DNA of 64,000 bases, taken from positions 1 to 64,000 of the forward strand of contig JADJRC010000011.1 in the NCBI GenBank assembly GCA_016712415.1. The letters are read 5' to 3'. The stretch comes from Lewinellaceae bacterium (lineage in GTDB: Bacteria > Bacteroidota > Bacteroidia > Chitinophagales > Saprospiraceae). Positions 14,943 to 23,054 of this stretch are shown piece after piece. How positions within the stretch are numbered: the first letter of the stretch is position 1; every line of letters starts with the position of its first letter. The notes below the pieces were generated by a model. That model made no database searches. It worked only from the letters and a program-made list of their open reading frames with translations, and was not told the origin of the DNA. Both the position numbers and the translations under genes were made by a program.

Positions 14943-15977
14943 ATGAAAAAAATCGTCCTGCCCGGAGCAGCCTTTTTAATGCTGTTCTTTTCCTGTAACC
15001 AGCAAAATCCTGCACCAATGCCTGTTCCTGCACCTGTTGCGCGGCCGGCCTATGCCATTGCCATCCACGGCGGCGCCGGCACGATACGCCGGGAAGATAT
15101 GTCGCCCGAAAAAGAACAATCCTACCAGGCTGCCCTCGACTCCGCGCTCACCATCGGCGAAACGATCCTGAAGAACGGCGGCACATCGCTGGATGCCGTC
15201 GAGCAGACCATTACCTGGCTGGAAAACTGCCCGTTGTTCAACGCCGGTCGCGGCGCAGTATTTACCCATGAAGGCAAAAACGAGCTGGATGCCAGCATCA
15301 TGGACGGTGCTACGCAAAAAGCCGGCGCGGTTGGCAGTGTGATGACCGTAAAAAATCCGATCACGCTGGCCCGGGCAGTTATGGAAAAATCACCGCATGT
15401 ATTCCTGACCGGCCGCGGCGCCGAGCAGTTTGCCGCCGAAAACGGCATTACACTTACCGACCCCAAATGGTTCTTCACACAGGAGCGCTGGGACGCGCTG
15501 CAGAAAATCCAGGCGGAAGACGCCAAAAAGTCGGGCAGCCTGGATCGCCGTACCGACAGCAAGTTCGGCACCGTAGGTTGCGCTGCGCTGGACAATAAGG
15601 GCAACCTGGCAGCGGGCACCAGTACGGGCGGCATGACCGACAAGCGCTGGAACCGCCTGGGCGATTCCCCGGTGATCGGTGCGGGCACCTATGCCTCCAA
15701 CGACGCCTGCGCGGTATCCTGCACCGGCCACGGCGAATACTTTATCCGATACGCCGTCGCGCACGACGTGTGGGCGCTCATGGTCTACAAAGGACTTTCC
15801 CTGAACGATGCCTGCGAACTGGTGGTGAACAAAAAACTGGTGGAAAAAGGCGGCGAGGGTGGCCTTATCGCCGTAGATAAAGACGGCAATATTTCGCTGA
15901 CCTTCAACTCGGAAGGCATGTACAGGGGTTACGCCAGGCCGGGAGAAAGAAAGGTGATGATATACAAGGAACAGTAG
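14943..15977 (+). CDS. Isoaspartyl peptidase / L-asparaginase (Ntn-hydrolase), lipoprotein
   Basis: Plant-type asparaginase of family T2, 344 residues, which autocleaves to expose an N-terminal Thr nucleophile. It shows IAIHGGAGTIRRE, LFNAGRGAVFTHEG, SIMDG, and the cleavage site DSKFGTVGCAALD with Thr210, followed by GTSTGGMTDKRWNRLGDSPVIGAGTYA. The ATG at 14943 gives a lipoprotein signal (AAFLMLFFSC), so the enzyme is probably periplasmic and membrane-anchored. The longer in-frame upstream ORF from 14721 overlaps proC and lacks a signal, so it is rejected. A 13-bp tandem repeat begins at the stop codon. Confidence 0.92.
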   Translation: MKKIVLPGAAFLMLFFSCNQQNPAPMPVPAPVARPAYAIAIHGGAGTIRREDMSPEKEQSYQAALDSALTIGETILKNGGTSLDAVEQTITWLENCPLFNAGRGAVFTHEGKNELDASIMDGATQKAGAVGSVMTVKNPITLARAVMEKSPHVFLTGRGAEQFAAENGITLTDPKWFFTQERWDALQKIQAEDAKKSGSLDRRTDSKFGTVGCAALDNKGNLAAGTSTGGMTDKRWNRLGDSPVIGAGTYASNDACAVSCTGHGEYFIRYAVAHDVWALMVYKGLSLNDACELVVNKKLVEKGGEGGLIAVDKDGNISLTFNSEGMYRGYARPGERKVMIYKEQ

Positions 15978-16153
15978 GCAGTGGGCAGTTGCAGTGGGCA
16001 GTTGCAGTGGGCAGTTGCAGTGGGCAGTTGCAGTGGGCAGTTGCAGTGGGCAGTTGCAGTGGGCAGTTGCAGTGGGCAGTTGCAGTGGGCAGTTGCAGTG
16101 GGCAGTTGCAGTGGGCAGTTGCAGTGGGCAGTTGCAGTGGGCAGTTGCAGTAG
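15977..16153. repeat. 13-bp tandem repeat (CAGTGGGCAGTTG), about 13-14 copies
   Basis: A near-perfect head-to-tail array directly after the asparaginase stop codon, ending about 120 bp before the GNAT start. The unit of 13 bp is not a multiple of three, so every frame is open over long stretches; the ORFs here are artefacts. Related GCAGT words fill the spacers at 60903-61028 and 63286-63415. Copy number is likely to vary between strains. Confidence 0.95.
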
Positions 16154-16206
16154 GCAATGATGAAACTAAATGTCCGGGGAGCGGGTTGGGATAAACCATA
16201 AATAAC

Positions 16207-16258
16207 AGGTTCGCATATGTACCCCGGACCTGGAGGTCCGGGGTACATATGCGAACCT
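16207..16258. repeat. 52-bp perfect palindrome (25-bp arms, GG loop)
   Basis: Arm 16207-16231 and arm 16234-16258 are exact inverted copies containing ATATGTACCCCGGACCT. There is no T-run. It lies 15 bp upstream of the GNAT start codon, so it may form an RNA hairpin in the leader or act as a double-stranded operator-like site. The 296-bp gap between the genes is otherwise filled by the 13-bp tandem repeat. Confidence 0.9.
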
Positions 16259-16273
16259 ATAATTCATTTGGAT

Positions 16274-16813
16274 ATGGAACAGCACATCGCCATCGACGAA
16301 ACAGTCGAACTGAGTGAATTTCAAACCGGGGATAAAGCAAACCTGATCCTTTACCTCAACGATTCGGAAATGAACCGGAACACCCTGCGTGTGCCGTTCC
16401 CCTACACCCAAAAGGATGCGGACGACTGGATGGCCCTCGTGGAAAAGAACCGGTCGGATTACGGCGCCGTGATCAACTGGGCCGTTCGGCACAGGGAGGC
16501 CGGCGTGATTGGCGGCATCGGCGCATTTATGAAAAACGGCATCGCAGGGCACAGCGACGAGATCGGCTACTGGATGGCGGCCCCGTTTCGGGGCAAGGGC
16601 ATCATGACCCGTGTGCTGGAGCGGTACACAGAACACCTTTTTGCCAGCAGGCCTCCGCTGATCCGGATCGAAGCATGGGTGTTCGAGCACAACCGGGCGT
16701 CAATCCGGGTACTGGAAAAGGTCGGGTTCCGGCAGGAAGGCTTTGCCCGGAACATGTACATCAAGAACGGGAAGCCGCTGGATGCGTATTTGCTGGGAAA
16801 AGCTCCGGGATGA
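16274..16813 (+). CDS. GNAT family N-acetyltransferase (RimJ/RimL-like)
   Basis: A 179-residue acetyl-CoA-dependent N-acetyltransferase. Signatures include PYTQKDADDWMALVEKN near the N-terminus, EIGYWMAAPFRGKGIMTRVL with the pyrophosphate-binding RGKGIM, and the C-terminal EAWVFEHNRASIRVLEKVGF. The pattern fits the RimJ/RimL type; the substrate cannot be named. The in-frame ATG at 16217 lies inside the palindrome and would add 19 residues of repeat-encoded sequence, so I chose 16274. Confidence 0.88.
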   Translation: MEQHIAIDETVELSEFQTGDKANLILYLNDSEMNRNTLRVPFPYTQKDADDWMALVEKNRSDYGAVINWAVRHREAGVIGGIGAFMKNGIAGHSDEIGYWMAAPFRGKGIMTRVLERYTEHLFASRPPLIRIEAWVFEHNRASIRVLEKVGFRQEGFARNMYIKNGKPLDAYLLGKAPG

Positions 16814-16853
16814 TACATAAGCGGTAGTGTGTTTTGGAAAAATCTGCCTGTAC

Positions 16854-18800
16854 TTACTTTCGAACCAGTGAAATATTCCCCACAGGTTGGTATACCAGCG
16901 GCACGTCTTCCACTACTACATCGCTTTTGTCCAGGCCGAATGCTCTTTCATCGGAAGTACCCAGTCTTTTCAAAAGGAAATAACCGTTTAGCAAAAGTCC
17001 CTCCCGCAGCGAAAACTCATTTTCAACGGAAAGGAATTTTTCCAGCACGACAAACTTGAAATCCGGTTCCGGGTTGTAGCGTGTAGAGCCATCGGGGCGA
17101 ATGTGCAGGTTGAGTTCACATTGAGCCACAAGATCCTGCACGATTTTTTTAAAATACAGTTCCGAACGCGGCTGAATGCGAAACCCGAGGTTGATATCCA
17201 CACGAATGACCTTGTCATCCAGCAATTCGTTCACTTCGTATTCCAGGGTATAGGGCTCATCGGTGATGTTGAGGTGTAAAAACCAATACACATCGGCGCG
17301 TTTCGGCTGCTTGGAAAAAATGGATTTGATTATTTTTTCTTCAATATGCCCGGGATTGTTGGCCTTGGTCAGGTATATCAGGTGGGTAGAAAATTTCTGA
17401 ATATCGACGTCGTCGCTCAGGTTCTGGAGCAGTGTGGTGTATTTTTTCAACTCCACAAAGCCCACAAAGCGGTTATTGATCTTGCGCGCGAAATACCAGA
17501 TGTACATCGAGAGGAAAATAAACAATTCAAAAAACAGAAACATCCAGCGTTCCCGTATTTTGGCCACATTGGCGATAAAAAACGACATTTCAGCAACGGC
17601 AAACAACAGGATTAGCGGTATTACCCAGCCGATTTTCCACTTTTTGACATACCGCAGGAAATAGCCCAGCAAATAGGTCGTCATCATCATCGCGATCGTT
17701 ATGGAAAAACCGTAGGCTGCTTCCATATGGCTGGAATTCTGAAAATACAGGACCATCATAATGCACCCCAGCCACAAAATAGTATTGACGGAAGGGATGT
17801 ATATCTGGCCTTTCAGTTCGGTCGGCTGGCGTACCTCTACACGCGGCCAGAAGTGGAGCGACATAGCCTCGTTGATGAGTGTATAGGAGCCGCTGATGAG
17901 CGCCTGCGAGGCAATAATAGTGGCCGACGTGGCGATAAAAATCCCGGGCAGCAGAAACCAGGACGGCATGATTTCATAAAACGGGTTGCTTCCCCCCAAA
18001 TGCGTCCCACCATGCCGCAGTATCCATGCGGCCTGCCCCATGTAATTGACCAGCAGGCAGGTTTTAACAAAAACCCAGGTAATTCGGATGTTCTGCCGCC
18101 CGCAATGCCCCAGGTCGGAATACAGTGCCTCTGCGCCTGTAGTGGCCAGAAAAACAGCGCCCAACAGCCAGAACCCGTGCGGATATCTGGTCAGCAATTC
18201 GATGGCATAATGAGGGCTCAAGGCTTTCAGGATGCCCGGCGCGTGTAAAAGTTGGAAGGCGCCCAGTATAAACAACATACTGAACCAGACTACCATAGCC
18301 GGACCAAATATGCCGCCTACCTTTTGTGTACCGAACCGCTGAAAGAAAAACAGCAGCGATAAAATAACGATTACAATGGGAACGGTAGGTATACCGGGAA
18401 TGATGATCTCCAGACCTTCCACTGCCGAGGTAACGGAAATGGGCGGGGTAATGATACCGTCGGCCAGCAAGGTCGTAGCGCCCAGAATAGTCGGGATGAC
18501 CAGTCGACCGTTGCCAAAACGCCGCACCAGCGCGTACAATGAAAAAATCCCTCCCTCACCGTGGTTGTCTGCCATCAGTGTCAGGATGATATATTTGAAG
18601 GTGGTTTGGAAAACAAGCGTCCAGAATACGCAGGAAACACCGCCGTAAACCAATAACTCGCTGATCTCCCGCTCGCCTACGATGGCCTTCAGCACATAGA
18701 GCGGAGAAGTGCCGATATCGCCGTAAATGATGCCCAGTGCGACCAAAAGGGTGGCTGTCGTCACCCGCGGCGCAGGGGTGCCGTTTGCAGTTTTATGCAT
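16854..18800 (-). CDS. kup: KUP-family potassium uptake transporter
   Basis: Inner-membrane K+ uptake permease (KUP/HAK/KT), 648 residues. The N-terminus shows the family signature LGIIYGDIGTSPLYVLKAI. About 12 membrane segments occupy residues 15-440, with GGEGGIFSLYAL-type (NHGEGGIFSLYALV) and TGAEALYSDLGHCG motifs, and a soluble C-terminal domain follows (about 450-648). It lies 26 bp downstream of the KdpE-like regulator in the same direction, so the kinase, regulator and transporter probably form one operon. Confidence 0.95.
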   Translation of the reverse strand: MHKTANGTPAPRVTTATLLVALGIIYGDIGTSPLYVLKAIVGEREISELLVYGGVSCVFWTLVFQTTFKYIILTLMADNHGEGGIFSLYALVRRFGNGRLVIPTILGATTLLADGIITPPISVTSAVEGLEIIIPGIPTVPIVIVILSLLFFFQRFGTQKVGGIFGPAMVVWFSMLFILGAFQLLHAPGILKALSPHYAIELLTRYPHGFWLLGAVFLATTGAEALYSDLGHCGRQNIRITWVFVKTCLLVNYMGQAAWILRHGGTHLGGSNPFYEIMPSWFLLPGIFIATSATIIASQALISGSYTLINEAMSLHFWPRVEVRQPTELKGQIYIPSVNTILWLGCIMMVLYFQNSSHMEAAYGFSITIAMMMTTYLLGYFLRYVKKWKIGWVIPLILLFAVAEMSFFIANVAKIRERWMFLFFELFIFLSMYIWYFARKINNRFVGFVELKKYTTLLQNLSDDVDIQKFSTHLIYLTKANNPGHIEEKIIKSIFSKQPKRADVYWFLHLNITDEPYTLEYEVNELLDDKVIRVDINLGFRIQPRSELYFKKIVQDLVAQCELNLHIRPDGSTRYNPEPDFKFVVLEKFLSVENEFSLREGLLLNGYFLLKRLGTSDERAFGLDKSDVVVEDVPLVYQPVGNISLVRK

Positions 18801-18826
18801 GATGTATGAGCGTTTTAACGTAAAAA

Positions 18827-19513
18827 CTATCCGGCAAAGCGGTATCCGATTCCGGATTCGGTCACTATCAGCGCCGGACGATTGGGGTTTTCTTCAATTT
18901 TTTTTCGCAACTGGCCCACGAATACGCGGGGATATTCTGTGCGTTCCACGTATCCGGGGCCCCATACTTCCCGTAAAATGAAGTGGTGGGTGAGTACTTT
19001 CCCTTCATTTCTTGCAAACAATGCCAGCAAGGCATATTCCGTAGAGGTTAACTTGATAACCGCACCATTCCTTTTTACCACACGGGCGGAAAAATCAATG
19101 CTCAGGTGGCCGTAGTTTTTTACCGGTTCATTTACCACATCGGGGTTTGCAAGACGCAATGCGGACCGGATGCGGGCCAGCAGTTCTCCGGTACGGAATG
19201 GTTTTGTGAGATAGTCGTTTGCTCCATTGTCGAGTGCCTGCACAACCTCTGATTCCGCACTGCGCGCGGAAAGGATAATGACAGGCTGCCTGTACCATTC
19301 CCGCAGACTTGCAAGCAGGTGCTGTCCGTCGTCGTCGGGAAGACCCAGATCGAGGAGCACAAGATCGGGCTGGTGGGAAGCGGCCATGATCCGGCCTTCC
19401 TGTGCTGTCGAGGCCACCAGTGTTTCAAACTGGCTGGATTGAAGGACGATTTCCAGCAACTTCCTGATGGCTGCCTCGTCTTCTATGATCAGAATTCGGG
19501 CCTGGTTATCCAT
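18827..19513 (-). CDS. KdpE-like response regulator
   Basis: OmpR/PhoB-family response regulator, 228 residues. The receiver domain (1-120) has the acidic pocket EDE at 11-13, phosphoacceptor Asp55 (LVLLDLGLPD), Thr/Ser in ILSARS and Lys in YLTKPF. The DNA-binding winged helix (130-228) has LTSTEYALLALFARNEGKVLTH and VFVGQLRKKIEENPNRP, close to KdpE. It overlaps the kinase gene by 8 bp. Kup rather than kdpFABC follows it, so its target is likely kup or the operon itself (inference). Confidence 0.9.
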   Translation of the reverse strand: MDNQARILIIEDEAAIRKLLEIVLQSSQFETLVASTAQEGRIMAASHQPDLVLLDLGLPDDDGQHLLASLREWYRQPVIILSARSAESEVVQALDNGANDYLTKPFRTGELLARIRSALRLANPDVVNEPVKNYGHLSIDFSARVVKRNGAVIKLTSTEYALLALFARNEGKVLTHHFILREVWGPGYVERTEYPRVFVGQLRKKIEENPNRPALIVTESGIGYRFAG

Positions 19514-20642
19514 GGTGTGTCGCCTGATTTAGTATAATGGTTGGAAATTCAAGCGTAAATTTTGCGCCGCCGTCCATAAGGTTCGAAAGGGAGACCTCTC
19601 CGCCTTGCGCTTCGGTAAATCCCCTGACGATAAACAAGCCGAGTCCTGTACCATCCGCCTGAGTATTTTCGTAGCGATAAAACTTATCGAATGCCCGGCT
19701 GATCTCTGCCTCCGGGAAGCCGGGACCATTGTCCAAAACATCAATAACCAGCCGGTACATCCGGTCGTCCCGGACGGGCTTTGCTCCTCCGGAAGAGGCC
19801 GGCATATCTTCAAAATGCCCCGAAAGGTCGCTGAATATATTTGCCGAAATGATGATCCGGGTACCTGCAGGGGTATGCCGAAACGCATTGGTCAATAGAT
19901 TCAGCAAGGTTTGCTCCGTCAGACCGAAGTCGAGTTGCACCAGCGGCAAATCTTCGGGTATGGAGGTGTCGACTTTGTGGTGCTGACCTTCCCGGTTCAA
20001 TTTTTCGAGGGTTCCATAGATCAGGTCAGCCACATCGCACCATTCTTTCCTGGCCTGTATGGCCCCTGCTTCAAGACGCGACATGTTGAGCAGATTTTCC
20101 ACTTGTCCCGAGAGCCGGAGCGCACCGACGGCGATTTCACCGAGAAGTTCTTTTTTATGGCTTTCGGAGAGACTTGCCTCATTTTCCTGTAACGCATCTG
20201 CGGCGCCCAGTATAGTAGCAATGGGTGTACGCAGTTCGTGGGAGAGTGCGTTGAACAGGGTGTTGTACAACTGTAGCGCCTTCTCCCGTTCCTCTTTCTG
20301 GTTTTTTACCTGCTCCAGTTGTCGCACGCGGTAGTTGATGGTACCGTTTAGCAGGGCCACGATAAAATACATGATGATGAGCAGCAAATCCTCGCCGTTG
20401 CCGATAGTAAAGGTGAAATGTGGTGGAATAAAAAAATAATCCCACACCAAGGCACTGACGATAGCCGCAACAAGCACGGCGCGCAGGCTCATCCGCATGG
20501 CAAGGATGGACATGACGAGCAACAGGATCAACGCTACAGACCGGTATCCGATAATACCGGAAAAAGGGTAACAAAGCGCTGCCACAACCACAACCACTAC
20601 AATTGCGAATGGTATCTGTCGATTTTGATTTTCCTTGCTCAT
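19506..20642 (-). CDS. Short KdpD-like sensor histidine kinase (no Usp/KdpD sensor domain)
   Basis: A 378-residue membrane kinase. A four-helix DUF4118-type membrane region (about 8-115: IVVVVVVAALCYPFSG, ALILLLVMSILAM, AAIVSALVWDYFF, LLLIIMYFIVALLNGT) matches the central part of KdpD. HisKA follows with SHELRTPIATILGAADAL, then HATPase with NAFRHTPAGTRI, DVLDNGPGFPE and GTGLGLFIVRGF. The large cytoplasmic N-terminal KdpD and UspA domains (about 400 residues in E. coli) are absent. The ATG at 20642 begins just before the first helix; the upstream in-frame extension to 20765 lacks support. The 333-bp region upstream holds the likely promoter and a terminator. Confidence 0.88.
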   Translation of the reverse strand: MSKENQNRQIPFAIVVVVVVAALCYPFSGIIGYRSVALILLLVMSILAMRMSLRAVLVAAIVSALVWDYFFIPPHFTFTIGNGEDLLLIIMYFIVALLNGTINYRVRQLEQVKNQKEEREKALQLYNTLFNALSHELRTPIATILGAADALQENEASLSESHKKELLGEIAVGALRLSGQVENLLNMSRLEAGAIQARKEWCDVADLIYGTLEKLNREGQHHKVDTSIPEDLPLVQLDFGLTEQTLLNLLTNAFRHTPAGTRIIISANIFSDLSGHFEDMPASSGGAKPVRDDRMYRLVIDVLDNGPGFPEAEISRAFDKFYRYENTQADGTGLGLFIVRGFTEAQGGEVSLSNLMDGGAKFTLEFPTIILNQATHHG

Positions 20643-20847
20643 GTATTGTGCTATTGACAGCACAAAGGTGGGGCGACATTTGTAAAGGAAAAATAAAGGA
20701 TTTGGTGTGTCTGTAAAGATTTTATCAATTTTCGGCGAACAGCCCGCCTGTCGTGGCAATGCCAATCAATTGACACATCTATGGCCTCCCAGGGTTGGAA
20801 GCGTTTGATCTCAGATGGATTCAGACTTCTCCCATTCCACAAATCAA

Positions 20848-20880
20848 AACAGGGCCAACCCTCTTTCGGGCAGCCCTGTT
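20848..20880 (-). terminator. Probable terminator after the PKD/dockerin gene pair
   Basis: AACAGGGC (20848-20855) pairs with GCCCTGTT (20873-20880), with an inner CCC/GGG extension. On the minus strand the stem is followed by TTTTG. It lies about 95 bp beyond the stop of the PKD-domain gene. The rest of 20643-20975 holds only upstream sequence of the kinase gene; no further gene is seen. Confidence 0.55.
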
Positions 20881-20975
20881 ATTAGTTTTTGTGTCGATTA
20901 ACCTGGGAAGGATGTTAACTGATATTTGAATTGTTCCTGCCGGCCCCGAGACCTTTTCGAGTCCGGCAGCACTGT

Positions 20976-23000
20976 TTACCCTTTGATGAATTTGCGGGTA
21001 ACAACGCTGCCCGGCGTACGCAATTCGATCAAATATAACCCGGGAAGGAGTTGGCCCACATCCAGGCGGGCTGCGTTGACGCCCGTCTCAGCCTGTTGCT
21101 GTTTGCGGAGTATGGTTTTGCCCGTCAGGTCGCTGACCCGTATTTCGTATCCCCCTGCAGTACGGGCGGAAAATGCCATATTCAAATCCGTAATGGCCGG
21201 GTTGGGATAAACCTGCAGACCCTCAAAAGTCGTATTGTCACGCGTGCTTGTAGTGCCGGCAGCTACCGCCAGTCGGGCCGGTTGGTTGCTGAAGTTCCAG
21301 GGATCCTGCGTATCGATATCGAAGGAGATCACACTGCTGCAGGAGTCGGCGGCTATTTCCAGCGTCACCGTATAAACTCCTGGCTGTGCGTAAACATGGT
21401 AAGGATTCTGGTCAGTACTGGTATTTCCATCGCCAAAGTCCCATGCCCAGGACTGGATCGGATTTGGGGAAAACGACACATCGATGAACTGTATGCCGTT
21501 GCCGCTATTGAAATCCGGCATAGGGATAAACAGTGCCTGACAATCCGGCTCAGGTATCCACGGGAAATCATCTCCTACATATATGGCGAACTCAATTTCG
21601 CTTTCGCAGCCATCCAGCGTTGTGATCGCCAGCGAAACGATATACTCGCCTTCTTCCGCATAGGTATGCACAGGGTTCTGCTCCGTGCTCGTGGCGCCGT
21701 CGCCGAAATCCCATGCCCAGGTCTGCGCTGCGCCGAGCGATACATCGTAGAAATCAACGGTCAGTGAACCGGCGCCTGGCGGCAGATTGGGTCCGCCGTA
21801 TCCGATAGCAAACATCGCCTGGCAACCGTACCAGAAAGTATCCACCTGGCAGTCGTATGCAAATACAACTTCACAGGCATATGCTTCGCAGCCGTTATCG
21901 GTTTGAACGGTCAATTGCACATTGTAAATACCTTCATCCGAATACGTATGGGAGGGATTTACCTCGTTACTCGTATCGCCATCTCCGAAATCCCAGGCAT
22001 AACTGACCACATTGGCCGAGTCGCCGTTTGCCGTATATACAAGGGCGGAAAAATCAAAAGAAGTAGTGCTCGTCTGGTCATAGGTAATATAGGTCAGGCA
22101 GCCGGGGAAAGGCGGGAAATCCGTTGAAAAGGGTAAATAAGCCGTGGCCACACAACCGTTTGAGCCGGTGACGGTGAGATAGACAAAATAGAAGCCGTTT
22201 GCAGAATAGGTATGGGTGGGGTTTTCTTCCGTGCTCGTCGTGCCGTCGCCGAAATCCCAGAGCCAACTGACCGCCATATCGGTGCTGTCAAGGCCGAAAT
22301 ACTGCGACGAGAAGCCGAATGTCAGGCCGCTTGCCGAGGGCATTATATCGACCCAGACCCAGCAGTCGGAGAAGGGAGGGGGCTGATTGAATACAAACAC
22401 CGGGAACGCAGCGGTAGCCGTACAACCTGTTTCGCTGGTGATCGTCAGCGTAACGAGGTACTCACCGGCAGCAGCGTAGGTATGCGATGGTGCGGCTTCG
22501 GTGCTGGTAGAGCCGTCGCCAAAGTCCCAACTATACGTGGCTGCGGGAGCATCGTCGATGGCATAAAAGTCGGACATGAAGTCGAGGGTCAGGCCACTGG
22601 CAGGCGTAGACCAGAAATATGCCTCACAATCGGCCTGCACCGGCTGATCACCGCATATTTCAAAGTTGACGGTTGCCTGCCCCGAGGGCGTCAATACGAT
22701 CTGTTGCAATACTTCTCCGGGCGCATTCAGGCACCCGTCAAACGTACCGACATTCAGTTCGTCTATTCCGGGCATAATGTTGGCCGTAATCTGGTATGCG
22801 CCCGAGGCGTCTGTAATGGCCGACTCGAATAGCAAAAGGCTGGAATCGGAGGGATTTGCGGCATAAACAAAGACGAACCAGTCTGCCACGGCAGAGCCGT
22901 CGCTTGATCGCGTTACAGTCCCGTTGATCTGAAATGGTGTCTGTCCCTGAAGGCAGTATACCATCATCAGGCAGATGATATTTAAAAATAAGCGTTTCAT
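20976..23000 (-). CDS. Secreted protein with five PKD domains and T9SS sorting domain
   Basis: A 674-residue extracellular protein. A signal peptide (..YCLQGQ) is followed by a beta-sandwich region (about 20-110). Then come five PKD repeats, each with a WDFGDG core and a HTYAxxGxY-type end, and a T9SS type A domain (VYPNPAITDLNMAFS...KTILRKQ...GLYLIELRTPG...RKFIKG). PKD arrays usually serve as spacers or in carbohydrate or protein binding; no catalytic domain is seen. It follows the cohesin/dockerin-like gene by 54 bp on the same strand, and the two are probably co-expressed. Confidence 0.92.
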   Translation of the reverse strand: MKRLFLNIICLMMVYCLQGQTPFQINGTVTRSSDGSAVADWFVFVYAANPSDSSLLLFESAITDASGAYQITANIMPGIDELNVGTFDGCLNAPGEVLQQIVLTPSGQATVNFEICGDQPVQADCEAYFWSTPASGLTLDFMSDFYAIDDAPAATYSWDFGDGSTSTEAAPSHTYAAAGEYLVTLTITSETGCTATAAFPVFVFNQPPPFSDCWVWVDIMPSASGLTFGFSSQYFGLDSTDMAVSWLWDFGDGTTSTEENPTHTYSANGFYFVYLTVTGSNGCVATAYLPFSTDFPPFPGCLTYITYDQTSTTSFDFSALVYTANGDSANVVSYAWDFGDGDTSNEVNPSHTYSDEGIYNVQLTVQTDNGCEAYACEVVFAYDCQVDTFWYGCQAMFAIGYGGPNLPPGAGSLTVDFYDVSLGAAQTWAWDFGDGATSTEQNPVHTYAEEGEYIVSLAITTLDGCESEIEFAIYVGDDFPWIPEPDCQALFIPMPDFNSGNGIQFIDVSFSPNPIQSWAWDFGDGNTSTDQNPYHVYAQPGVYTVTLEIAADSCSSVISFDIDTQDPWNFSNQPARLAVAAGTTSTRDNTTFEGLQVYPNPAITDLNMAFSARTAGGYEIRVSDLTGKTILRKQQQAETGVNAARLDVGQLLPGLYLIELRTPGSVVTRKFIKG

Positions 23001-23054
23001 GTTTTGTGCGTTTGGAAATGTTTGAAATTGAAAAATATAACAAGTACCGGTCTG

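Noticed and set aside
15994..16194. ORF of repeated VGSCSGQLQWA units
   Set aside because: Direct translation of the 13-bp tandem repeat, which leaves all frames open because 13 is not a multiple of 3.
20643..20765. N-terminal extension of the histidine kinase
   Set aside because: The extension (MALPRQAGCSPKIDKIFTD...) has no domain character and covers the likely promoter; the ATG at 20642 leads directly into the first membrane helix.
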